Under the pieces are notes generated by a model. The model did no database searches. It had not been told where the DNA came from and was given only the letters and a program-made list of their open reading frames with translations. A program made the translations under genes and the position numbers. This document shows positions 52,099 to 59,863 of a stretch of 64,000 bases of DNA, in pieces. Positions within the stretch are counted from its first letter, which is position 1, and each line of letters begins with the position of its first letter. The DNA comes from Pirellulales bacterium (GTDB lineage Bacteria > Planctomycetota > Planctomycetia > Pirellulales > Thermoguttaceae), in the NCBI GenBank assembly GCA_016935315.1, contig JAFGRD010000042.1, forward strand, positions 1 through 64,000, given 5' to 3'.

Positions 52099-52521
52099 GT
52101 GGCCAAATCACCCGACAAGCCCGAACAAGAGGCCGAAGTCCCCGCGCCGGGGGGGCAATCTGCACCCCCCGCTGCACAGCAGCAGCAACAGCAGCGTGTG
52201 CAGGTTCAGATCGACGATTCGAAGGTCATCGCGGCGTACGCCAACTTCTGCCGTGTTACCGGAACGCCGGAAGAGTTGATTATCGATTTCGGGCTGAATC
52301 CCCAGCCGTTCGGCGTGCCGACCGAGCCGATTCCCGTCAACCAGCGGATCATCACCAACTTCTACACCGCCAAGCGAATGCTCCATGCGTTGACGTTGAC
52401 CGTACAGCGCCATGAAGCCACGTTCGGCGTGCTGGAGACCGACGTGCAGAAGCGGGTTATGCCGGGCGTCATGGCCCAGGCGCAGGCTGCGCGACAGGCT
52501 GCCCCGCCGCCGCAACAGTAG
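52099..52521 (+). CDS. DUF3467 family protein
   Basis: A 140-aa protein. It starts at GTG with AAGGAG six bases upstream. A Gln/Ala/Pro-rich N terminus precedes the DUF3467 core (YANFCRVTGTPEELIIDFG..., then V-x-RI-x-NFYTAKRMLHAL). The family's function is unestablished. The C-terminal tail is again Gln/Ala-rich. It is the only gene behind the AT-rich palindromic promoter. Confidence 0.8.
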   Translation: MAKSPDKPEQEAEVPAPGGQSAPPAAQQQQQQRVQVQIDDSKVIAAYANFCRVTGTPEELIIDFGLNPQPFGVPTEPIPVNQRIITNFYTAKRMLHALTLTVQRHEATFGVLETDVQKRVMPGVMAQAQAARQAAPPPQQ

Positions 52522-52666
52522 CCACCGGCCAACAGCACCGTCCAGGACCGGCGGTCTTCCCGCAGACGGCGGCCGCCCGGTTCGGACGGTGTCTCTGCGC
52601 GCGACCGGGAACACGAGCGTTTTCACCCCAGTCTTCTTTCCCCGCCGGTGTCTCGTACCAGTTCTC

Positions 52667-53809
52667 ATGCGCTCGATCTATCTCGACTACAACGCCACTA
52701 CGCCCATCGCCCCGGCTGTCCAAGAGGTGATATTGCCGTTTTTGGCCGATCACTTCGGCAACCCGTCCAGCCACCACGCCTTGGGCCGGGCCTGCCACGA
52801 AGCCGTGGAAAACGCCCGACTCTGCGTGGCCCGCCTGCTGGGGGTCCATCGCGACGAGATTATCTTCACCTCCGGCGGAACCGAGAGCAACAACCTCGCC
52901 ATCAAGGGCGTGGCGCTGCGGCACGGCCTGCTCGGCGACGGACACCTGGTCCTCTCCGCCATCGAGCACCCGGCCGTGCTCGAGCCGGCCCGATACCTCG
53001 AATCGCTCGGCTATGGCCTGACGCTGGTCGGCTGCGACTGCCGGGGCGTGGTCGATCCCCGGGCCGTCGCGGCGGCCATCCGGCCGGACACCGTGCTGGT
53101 CAGCGTGATGCACGCCAACAATGAGATCGGCACGATCCAGCCGATTCGCCGGATCGCCGAGATCTGCCATGCCAGGGATGTCCTGCTACACACCGATGCC
53201 GCCCAAACCGTCGGCAAAATCCCCACGCGGGTCCAGGAACTCGGCGTCGATCTGCTTTCGCTCGCCGGACACAAGATGTACGCCCCCAAGGGAATCGGGG
53301 CCTTGTACGTGCGGCGTGGAATCGCCCTGGAGCCCGTCTTGCACGGGGCCGGCCACGAGGGAGGTCTTCGGGCGGGGACCGAGAATGTACCATTCACTAT
53401 CGCCTTGGGCCGAGCGGCGATGCTCGCGGACGCACACCTCGACGAGGCCGCCAAGCGTCTAGCCACGCTGCGCGATCGGCTCCAGCAACGGCTGCAAGAG
53501 GGAACTGGTGATCGGCTCACCGTCAATGCGGCCGGTGCCGAGCGGCTGCCCAACACGCTCTCGGTCAACTTCCCGGGCCGCAGCGGCGGCGCGCTGCTGC
53601 GGCGCATTCCCGAACTGTGTGCCTCGACGGGCGCCGCCTGCCACAGCGGCTCCAAGAATCTCTCCCCCACGCTGGCTGCTATCGGCCTGACGCCCGAGAC
53701 GACTCGAGGCACGGTGCGTTTGAGCGTCGGCTGGTACACGACCGAGGAGGAGGTCGACCGCGCGGCCAGCCTGCTGCTTTCCGCCTGGGAAGCCGAGATC
53801 GACAGCTAG
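52667..53809 (+). CDS. Cysteine desulfurase (IscS/NifS family, second copy)
   Basis: A 380-aa PLP enzyme with IYLDYNATT, a GGTESNN cofactor segment, the PLP lysine in LAGHKMYAPKG, and the sulfur-carrying cysteine in STGAACHSG. The short active-site loop (followed by SKNLSP) is typical of stand-alone desulfurases and of selenocysteine lyase-like members. The ATG at 52667 has a weak ribosome site. No scaffold gene is nearby, unlike nifS at 17971, so it may serve thiolation or selenium metabolism; the substrate partner is undetermined. Confidence 0.92.
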   Translation: MRSIYLDYNATTPIAPAVQEVILPFLADHFGNPSSHHALGRACHEAVENARLCVARLLGVHRDEIIFTSGGTESNNLAIKGVALRHGLLGDGHLVLSAIEHPAVLEPARYLESLGYGLTLVGCDCRGVVDPRAVAAAIRPDTVLVSVMHANNEIGTIQPIRRIAEICHARDVLLHTDAAQTVGKIPTRVQELGVDLLSLAGHKMYAPKGIGALYVRRGIALEPVLHGAGHEGGLRAGTENVPFTIALGRAAMLADAHLDEAAKRLATLRDRLQQRLQEGTGDRLTVNAAGAERLPNTLSVNFPGRSGGALLRRIPELCASTGAACHSGSKNLSPTLAAIGLTPETTRGTVRLSVGWYTTEEEVDRAASLLLSAWEAEIDS

Positions 53810-53869
53810 CCCTCGCACAACTTGCCCCGCCAGCGAGTCGGCAGATTCGCCCGTTTGGGCTCAAGCCTG

Positions 53870-55000
53870 TCAGTCGGCGACGCCGCCAATGGCTGCGCCC
53901 CTTCTTTTGGCATGCGACACGGGTACTCCGTGTCGTTGCTCTACCAGGCTGCGATGCCAATCAACACCGAGCATCACCACGTTGATTCCGGAGCCGATTC
54001 CCAACAAGGCCACGTGATCGTTCGGCTGCAGGTGCCCGCTCTCGACCCCCAACGCGGCCGTGAGGGGGAGGGCGACCGAACCGGTATTGCCGAGCATCTC
54101 CAGTGTGGTGAAGTCGATCTCCGGCTTCAGGCCAAACGTGTCGAGCATCAGCTTTCGATGGGCGCGTCCGACCTGGTGACAGAACGTCTTGTCGATGTCG
54201 TCGGCGTGCCAGCCCATGCAACGGAGAAACTTGGCAAAGGCGTCTCGCCCCGCGGCGATCCCCTCATGCATCAGCGTTTCACTGTCGGTCTTCATCAACG
54301 GCCGCATGTCGGCACCGGCCGATTCGTCTCGGCCGCTCTGGCACAGTTCGCAGTGCGTCGTGTTGGTGTGCGCGACGCCGCCGAGCAACCGGTTGCCCGT
54401 GCGGCTCAGCTCACGGTCGGTCAACACGACGGCCGCGCTTCCTGAGCCGATCGTCAACGAAGCGACGGCCAGTTTCACGTCCTTGCGCGAAAGCGAAGTC
54501 TGCCGGTTGAGCTGCTCGATGGTCGTTTCCACCAGTGCCCGGCTGCTCTCGGTGCCCACCACCACCCCGGCGCGAATCTGGCCCAGCTCGATCATATTGG
54601 CCACTTGGACCATGCCGTTGAGCAGTCCGAGGCAGGCGTTGGAGACATCGTAGACCATACAGTCGTCGGACAGCCCAAGACGGTGGTGGACGCCGCAGGC
54701 AGTGGCCGGTTCGAGAAAGTCACGGCAGACGGATCCGTGGATCAGCGCGCCGACGTGACGCTTGTCCAATCCGGCGATTCGGATGGCCCTCTCGGCCGTC
54801 TCGACGCTTTTCTCGCTGGGCAGCATGCCGGGCGGCCAGAACCTGCGTTGGGCGATGCCCGACATCAGTTCCAGCCGGCCTGCCGGCAACCGAAGCCTTG
54901 TGTAGAGGGGATCGAGCCACCTTTCGATCTGCTCCGACGTGACCGCTTCGTCCGGCAGCGTGTAGGCAAACGTTTCCAGGCAGACGTTTTGGTAGAGCAT
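53870..55000 (-). CDS. 3-oxoacyl-ACP synthase III family protein, OleA-like
   Basis: At 376 aa, this thiolase-fold enzyme has Cys123 in SNACLGLLNG, His275 in FCHQVGRAH, and Asn305 in MLGNTGSVALP, the FabH-type catalytic triad. The VCRDFLEPATA motif (92-102) resembles OleA, which condenses two acyl-CoAs in long-chain olefin synthesis, more than FabH. No OleB, OleC or OleD homologue is visible alongside. The start at 55000 lacks a clear ribosome site but matches the domain's start. It is convergent with the cysteine desulfurase. Confidence 0.8.
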   Translation of the reverse strand: MLYQNVCLETFAYTLPDEAVTSEQIERWLDPLYTRLRLPAGRLELMSGIAQRRFWPPGMLPSEKSVETAERAIRIAGLDKRHVGALIHGSVCRDFLEPATACGVHHRLGLSDDCMVYDVSNACLGLLNGMVQVANMIELGQIRAGVVVGTESSRALVETTIEQLNRQTSLSRKDVKLAVASLTIGSGSAAVVLTDRELSRTGNRLLGGVAHTNTTHCELCQSGRDESAGADMRPLMKTDSETLMHEGIAAGRDAFAKFLRCMGWHADDIDKTFCHQVGRAHRKLMLDTFGLKPEIDFTTLEMLGNTGSVALPLTAALGVESGHLQPNDHVALLGIGSGINVVMLGVDWHRSLVEQRHGVPVSHAKRRGAAIGGVAD

Positions 55001-55528
55001 GATCTTGAGATGCCGAATGGCTCGATTCGTGGTTTTCCCACTCGCCGGGTCGAGGATTCCGCCGAGTTGGGGTCGCTGCCGTAGCGGCAACCGGCGCAAA
55101 CCTATAGGATAGCCCCTTCCGCCAAGCCGGTAAAGTGGCGGATGATCCCGCAATGGCGGCCAGGGCCGCGCATCCTGCGCCGCTGCGGCCAATCGGCCGA
55201 TCCGGCCATCTCAGCGAGGCTTTCCCGATCGATGCAGAAGCCGGCAAATTGGGGTTGCTAGAACTGCTAGCAATACACGATGTTGTGGGAGCAGCGTTTC
55301 CACGCCCAAAATAGGGGAAGTGCTTGCAAAGTCGACGCCCGATTCCTAAACTGCCCAACGACTTGCATTCCTCTCGCTGGTGAGCTGTCTAACGTCGAGG
55401 AGTTCCGAAGGCGGTGATCGAAGCCACTCCCGAAGGCCGACTGCCGAAGGACCGCGCAGCCGTCGTCGCGAATCTCCCCGCGAAAGCACACCTAGACGAC
55501 ACAAGACGTGTCGAGGGAGGAGCACAGA
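55001..55528. other. 528-bp divergent intergenic region
   Basis: It holds a perfect 7-bp inverted repeat at 55255-55273 (TTGCTAG-AACTG-CTAGCAA), which could be an operator or small hairpin for the divergent OleA-like and C26 genes. I see no gene. Confidence 0.45.
55324..55352 (+). promoter_or_regulatory. Putative promoter of the C26 peptidase / AnmK-like pair
   Basis: TTGCAA (55324-55329), a 17-bp spacer, TAAACT (55347-55352). The -10 is imperfect. A start near 55359 gives a leader of about 170 nt. Confidence 0.4.
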
Positions 55529-56275
55529 ATGGACTCCAAACCAGTCATCGGGGTCAATGCCGACTACCGTTCGGCGCGAAAGGACTCGGGCGCGTACGGG
55601 TTTCTCGGAGCGGGATATTTCGATTCGCTCGCCGAAGCGGGCGCGATTCCGGTGATCATTCCTCCACTGGAGAATGAGGCAGATGTGCGTCAGGTGCTCA
55701 ACATGCTCGACGGCATCGTGCTTGGCGGCGGCGGAGACCTGGATCCTCGGCACGATGGATTCATGACACATCCGGCGATGCGGCTGCTCGACCAGCGTCG
55801 GGAACGGTTCGACCGGATGCTGATGCGGCTGATCGCCGAGCGAAGAATGCCGGTGCTGGGGATCGGCTGCGGCATGCAGCTAATGAACGTCTCGCAGGGC
55901 GGCAATCTCTTCTTCCATATTCCCGAGGATCTTCCCCGGGCCTTGCCGCACAGCGATCCGATGGACATGACCCATCGCCACGCCTTGGAGGTGGAAACGG
56001 GGTCGTTGATGGAGCGGGTTTACGGCGAAGGAGAAATCCGCGTCAACAGCATGCACCATATGGCGATTGACGAGGTCGCACCCGGCTTCGCCGTCACCGC
56101 CCGATGCCCCGACGGTGTGGTGGAAGCCATCGAGTCCACGAGAGACGACTGGTTTGCCTTGGGAACGCAGTTCCATCCGCAAAACCACTCGGCCTCGGCG
56201 CTGGACCTACGGATCTTTGAGGAGTTTGTCGCGGGCATTACCGGCCAGGTTATCGAGGTCAGAATGGTCGCCTAG
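55529..56275 (+). CDS. Class I glutamine amidotransferase-like (C26 / gamma-glutamyl hydrolase-like)
   Basis: At 248 aa, the nucleophile Cys114 sits in the elbow GIGCGMQ, GGGGDLDPRH follows the peptidase C26 pattern, and the catalytic His is His216 in QFHPQ. The third triad residue is normally the Glu of HPE; here it is Gln218, so activity may be altered. The ATG has GGGAGG seven bases upstream. An AnmK-like gene follows 21 bp later, so a joint role in cell-wall or glutamate-compound recycling is possible, but the substrate is unproven. Confidence 0.8.
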   Translation: MDSKPVIGVNADYRSARKDSGAYGFLGAGYFDSLAEAGAIPVIIPPLENEADVRQVLNMLDGIVLGGGGDLDPRHDGFMTHPAMRLLDQRRERFDRMLMRLIAERRMPVLGIGCGMQLMNVSQGGNLFFHIPEDLPRALPHSDPMDMTHRHALEVETGSLMERVYGEGEIRVNSMHHMAIDEVAPGFAVTARCPDGVVEAIESTRDDWFALGTQFHPQNHSASALDLRIFEEFVAGITGQVIEVRMVA

Positions 56276-56296
56276 TCAGAGAATCGTGATAGAACC

Positions 56297-57568
56297 ATGG
56301 CGACGCTTCTCCGCTTCGACATGCCGCGCACCGGTGGCGGGCGACGTTGGACTGCCGGCGTGCTCGTTTCCTCGAAATGCACGCAAGCGGCAGCCGCGCT
56401 GATCGCGGCCGACGGACACGGAACGGACGCTCAGGCCCGCGCGGCGGGAGCCGTCACGGCCGAAATCCCCAACAAGACCGTGGCCCTGTTCGGCTCGCTG
56501 GCCGGCACGCCCGGAGCGTCGGCCGGCTCGATCGCCCTGTTGCGGGCCCAGTTGGCCGAGATCGAGGCGGCGCTGATGGCCGATCTGTTGTCCGGACTGG
56601 GAGTGGCGCCAAGCCGCGTCTTGGCGGTCGGGGTCCACGATCCGGGTCTCTGGCACACCGCACGCGGCGAACCGGCCGGCTACCTCGGGCTGTGCGACGC
56701 CGCCCGGCTGGCCGAAGCAACCGGCCTGAACGTGATCGATGCCTTTCCCGCGCGCGATTTGGCCCAGGGCGGACTGGGGGGACCAATCACCGCGATGAGT
56801 CAATGGATGCTGCTGCGACACGCCCAGCGCGGCCGCGTGGTGCTGGATCTGGGTCGAACCGTGCAGATCAGCTACCTGCCGCCCACGTTGGCCGACAAGG
56901 CCGCCTCGCGAATCCTATCCTTCGAGGCTGGCCCCGGCACCGCCATGCTTGATCTGCTGGCGGAACGACTTACGGGCGGCCGGCATCGTTTCGATCCGGG
57001 CGGTCGGCTGGCCGTGCAAGGACGGCGGATTCCGGAGCTGCTCGAGCACTGGCTGAGCGATCCCTATTTCGATCGGCCGCTGCCGCGATGGCATCCCCAA
57101 GGAGTACGCCCCGAGCGGTTCCTCAGTGATTCAATGCAGATGGCGGTCGACTTCGACTGGTCGGTCCGCGATCTGCTGTGTTCGGCCACGCACTTCATTG
57201 CCGAAACGATTGTGCGGGCGATCAGCCGCCGGCTGCCCGAGGACGCTCGCATCAGCGAAGTCGTGATCGCCGGCGGCGGGCAACAGAACGGTATGCTGTT
57301 GCGGGAAATTGGCCGGGCAACGAAACTGCCGCTGGTGCGGATTGGCGATCTGGGCTACCCCGACGACGCGTTCGGGCCGGCCTGCATCGCCCTGTTGGCC
57401 CTGCTCCACCTGGATCAGGTTCCCGCCAACGCCACCGCCGTCACCAAGACCGACGTCCCGCGACTGTTGGGCCGGCTCACACCGGGATCCCCGCAGAACT
57501 GGCAACGGTTGCTGCAAGCGTGCGCCGGCAGCAGCCCGGCCGTCAGGCCGTTGCGCAGTGCCGTATAG
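56297..57568 (+). CDS. AnmK-like kinase (anhydro-N-acetylmuramate kinase family), divergent
   Basis: 423 aa. The central AnmK landmark is present: IDAFPARDLAQGGLGGPI, followed by VLDLGRTVQISYLP and a C-terminal VIAGGGQQNGMLLREI sugar-kinase motif. The N-terminal ATP-binding GLMSGTSLDG motif expected near residues 8-20 is replaced by VLVSSKCTQ, so phosphorylation is doubtful. AnmK recycles anhydroMurNAc from peptidoglycan. It shares an operon with the C26-like gene. It could be a repurposed or inactive paralogue, or the start may lie elsewhere, but upstream sequence is occupied by the preceding gene. Confidence 0.75.
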   Translation: MATLLRFDMPRTGGGRRWTAGVLVSSKCTQAAAALIAADGHGTDAQARAAGAVTAEIPNKTVALFGSLAGTPGASAGSIALLRAQLAEIEAALMADLLSGLGVAPSRVLAVGVHDPGLWHTARGEPAGYLGLCDAARLAEATGLNVIDAFPARDLAQGGLGGPITAMSQWMLLRHAQRGRVVLDLGRTVQISYLPPTLADKAASRILSFEAGPGTAMLDLLAERLTGGRHRFDPGGRLAVQGRRIPELLEHWLSDPYFDRPLPRWHPQGVRPERFLSDSMQMAVDFDWSVRDLLCSATHFIAETIVRAISRRLPEDARISEVVIAGGGQQNGMLLREIGRATKLPLVRIGDLGYPDDAFGPACIALLALLHLDQVPANATAVTKTDVPRLLGRLTPGSPQNWQRLLQACAGSSPAVRPLRSAV

Positions 57569-57618
57569 GGAGCAGTGCCGTGTAGCGACTCGTTCTGCTG
57601 CACTTCCCATGACCGAGT

Positions 57619-58605
57619 TTAATCCTCGGTCGAGCCGTCGCCCTCGACTTGCGGATAGGGCTCAGCCGTATCCCGGTAGGCTTCATAGAGCTGGATCGCC
57701 TGTTGGTCGGTGAGACTGCGGCCGACGACCAACCTCATGCGGGCACGGGCGGTTTGCCCCGCGTCGAGATCCCGGCCGAACAGCGACAAGTAAAGCGACG
57801 CGTGGCCGGCGACGCCGTCCGGCGGCGTCTTGTTGTAGGGCGTGGCCACCGCGAAACAGTCTTCCGGCGAAGCCATCATTACCGCCGTCAGCCCGCTTTG
57901 CTCGTTGCGGCGGACTGCCAGCGGACCGGCCAGCCAGCGGGTTACCGACCACTGTACCGGATTGGGCGGATACTCCCATCGGCGGTCGAAAATCAACTCC
58001 GCGGCCGCACGGTCTCTGGGGAACATCAGATACGTGCCGTCGACCAGCGGATTCACGTCGGCCGGCAGCAACTCCGGCCTGCCCGTGCCGTGGAAGTTCG
58101 GCTTCACGTAGACCAGCGCCCGCATCTGTTTCGCGAAATACGACGACATGAACAGTTCGAACCGCGGCATCGCCCGCTCGGGCGCTACCATGGCTTCCAC
58201 ATCCAGCGTGTCGGACGTCTTCCAGCGATAGACGATCACCATTTGCAGCGGATGATCGTCCGCCGGTGGAAAGCGGGCCTCGATCGCGCCGTCGGGCAAC
58301 CGCCTCACGATCGTCGGCCAGTCGCGGGCCGCATGACCGTAGCGCGTGTCGGTCGAGAACACGCGGTAAGGGCTGAAAATGCCCGGATGGTCGCTGCCGT
58401 AGGCGATTTCCTCCCCGGTGGTCACATCGACCAGCGACGAAATCCCCTGCGACCTGCCGTCCAGCCGCAGCGCGCCCCGGACAACACCGGTGTCGAACCG
58501 ATAATAGCCGTCGCCGGCCGGGCGGAAGGACAGGTCAGGCGAATCGGCCACAACGGTCGCGGCGGGCAGAGCGATCAGCACCAGCCACAGGCAACGGCAA
58601 CGCAT
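57619..58605 (-). CDS. Secreted protein of unknown function
   Basis: 328 aa. It has a clear signal peptide (LWLVLIALPAATVVA, cleaved near residue 20). The ATG at 58605 has GAGGAG six bases upstream. The mature protein is beta-rich with repeated aromatic segments (YYRFDTGVVRGAL, VEYPPNPVQWSVTRW-like); I do not recognise the fold, though it resembles a carbohydrate-active beta-sandwich. It is convergent with the AnmK-like gene and follows the ThuA-like gene after 159 bp, so it may form a sugar or glycoside catabolism pair. Confidence 0.7.
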   Translation of the reverse strand: MRCRCLWLVLIALPAATVVADSPDLSFRPAGDGYYRFDTGVVRGALRLDGRSQGISSLVDVTTGEEIAYGSDHPGIFSPYRVFSTDTRYGHAARDWPTIVRRLPDGAIEARFPPADDHPLQMVIVYRWKTSDTLDVEAMVAPERAMPRFELFMSSYFAKQMRALVYVKPNFHGTGRPELLPADVNPLVDGTYLMFPRDRAAAELIFDRRWEYPPNPVQWSVTRWLAGPLAVRRNEQSGLTAVMMASPEDCFAVATPYNKTPPDGVAGHASLYLSLFGRDLDAGQTARARMRLVVGRSLTDQQAIQLYEAYRDTAEPYPQVEGDGSTED

Positions 58606-58741
58606 GGTTGGCTCCTCAAGGTGGGGTTGCGTGATACGGGGAATTGCCCAGTGGCGTGGAGCCGCCTCCCGAAGGATGGCGGCGGAATTGGAGACCCTCC
58701 GAATCGTGCCAGTCGGAATGCAGCAAGGGCCGGTCCCGAGT

Positions 58742-58765
58742 GCGCAGCCGGGGCGCAGGCTGCGC
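58742..58765 (-). terminator. Hairpin at the end of the ThuA-like gene
   Basis: GCGCAGCC (58742-58749) and GGCTGCGC (58758-58765) form an 8-bp stem with an 8-nt loop touching the ThuA stop codon. No T-run, so termination is unproven. Confidence 0.35.
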
Positions 58766-59520
58766 TACCGCCCGGCGGCCCAGTCGATGCCCTGCGTGAG
58801 GATCTTCACAAAACTCGGATTCGCCCAGGCCTTGCTGTCGTGGCCCAGCATCAGATAGAGCACGCGGCTCTTGCCGTAGTCCTTCACCCAAGCCAATTCC
58901 GGATCGTTCTTGGGATGATCGGTCTTCAGGAGGACCTTGACGTCGGGCGCCGTGTAGTAGCCCTTGTAAGTCTCGTCGTGGATCTCGAAATCCCCGACGC
59001 CCTTGGTGATCGGATGCTCCTTGTCGGCCACGGTCACCTTCATGTCTTCGTCGTGCGACCAGCCCGAGACAGCGTACTGTTGCCCGTCGATCTCGCAAGG
59101 CTTCAGAATGAACTTGCCGCCGATGATCTTGCGGAACTCGCCCCAATCGCTATGGGCGCCCATGTTATGGTGCAACGACACGACGCCAATGCCCTTTTTC
59201 AGCAAAGCGACGAACGCCTTCTGCTGCTCGGGCGAGATACCGCCGACCATGTCGTACATCACGATGACGTCGTAATCCTTCTCCAGGCCGGGCTTGAGCA
59301 GATCGGCCGACTGCGGCAAAGGGGCCTTCGTGTAGCGGACGTCGGGCATGGCGTCGAACATGGCGAAAAACGGCTCCTCCTCGAAACCGTGTCCGCCGAA
59401 CGTCAGCAGCACGCGGATCTTCCCCTTGGCCGCCGGGTTCGCCGCGTCGGCCGCCACGGCCGGCATAGCTACGGCAGCCAACAGGGCCAACAACAGCGTC
59501 GTGGAAATCAGGCATTTCAT
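58765..59520 (-). CDS. ThuA-domain secreted protein
   Basis: 251 aa with a signal peptide (ISTTLLLALLAAVAMPAVAA). The mature part has ThuA features: RVLLTFGGHGFEEEPFF, a YDVIVMYDMVGG segment, GIGVVSLHHNMGAH, and GHDSKAWANPSFVKIL near the end. ThuA-like proteins have a class I glutamine-amidotransferase-like fold and are tied to sugar (trehalose/sucrose) utilisation in other bacteria; in planctomycetes the fold is often attached to carbohydrate or glycoside modules. Start ATG 59520 has AGGAG eight bases upstream. Confidence 0.85.
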   Translation of the reverse strand: MKCLISTTLLLALLAAVAMPAVAADAANPAAKGKIRVLLTFGGHGFEEEPFFAMFDAMPDVRYTKAPLPQSADLLKPGLEKDYDVIVMYDMVGGISPEQQKAFVALLKKGIGVVSLHHNMGAHSDWGEFRKIIGGKFILKPCEIDGQQYAVSGWSHDEDMKVTVADKEHPITKGVGDFEIHDETYKGYYTAPDVKVLLKTDHPKNDPELAWVKDYGKSRVLYLMLGHDSKAWANPSFVKILTQGIDWAAGR

Positions 59521-59606
59521 AGCAGTACTCCTGAGCATCGGTGTGACGCAAAAGCGACCGGTCCGCGCCGATCCAATGGGTGTCTACACTGCGAATGTTC
59601 GAGACC

Positions 59607-59645
59607 GACCAGCGGGAGGCCGGCAAGACCGGGCTCCCGTTGGTC
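59607..59645. repeat. 12-bp-stem hairpin, REP-like
   Basis: GACCAGCGGGAG (59607-59618) pairs with CTCCCGTTGGTC (59634-59645) with one G-T pair and a 15-nt loop. It lies in the leader of the ThuA-like gene and resembles interspersed planctomycete intergenic hairpins, but I cannot test copy number here. Confidence 0.5.
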
Positions 59646-59682
59646 GCCCCCGCGCATTAACCGTGCAAACGTCAACAAGGCC

Positions 59683-59711
59683 ACTCTAAGCCTTGACTCG
59701 CCGTCAGTCAA
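59683..59711 (-). promoter_or_regulatory. Putative promoter of the ThuA-like gene
   Basis: On the minus strand: TTGACT (59711-59706), a 17-bp spacer, TAGAGT (59688-59683), with a leader of about 155 nt that includes the 12-bp hairpin. Confidence 0.45.
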
Positions 59712-59768
59712 GCATGAGACGAGATCCCACCGCAGGCCACCATCCCCCGATTCGGCGGGGAACGTCTG

Positions 59769-59797
59769 TTTTGCTCCGTCCCCCCGACGGCTATACT
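59769..59797 (+). promoter_or_regulatory. Weak promoter of the haem/SUMF1 fusion gene
   Basis: TATACT at 59792-59797 with TTTTGC 17 bp upstream (59769-59774). Weak at -35 but correctly placed, about 67 bp before the ATG. Confidence 0.35.
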
Positions 59798-59863
59798 GGT
59801 AGGTGAATTCTGTGAACCTCGGCCCATAGCTGATTTCGCCTTCTCGGCGAGGGAGTGTGTGCG

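Larger units (their letters stand above)
59521..59863. other. 343-bp divergent intergenic region
   Basis: It contains the ThuA-side promoter, a large hairpin, and a weak + promoter, listed separately. No gene is seen. Confidence 0.45.

Noticed and set aside
51747-52118. Small frames in the gap before the DUF3467 gene
   Set aside because: No ribosome site or domain, and they overlap the promoter/palindrome.
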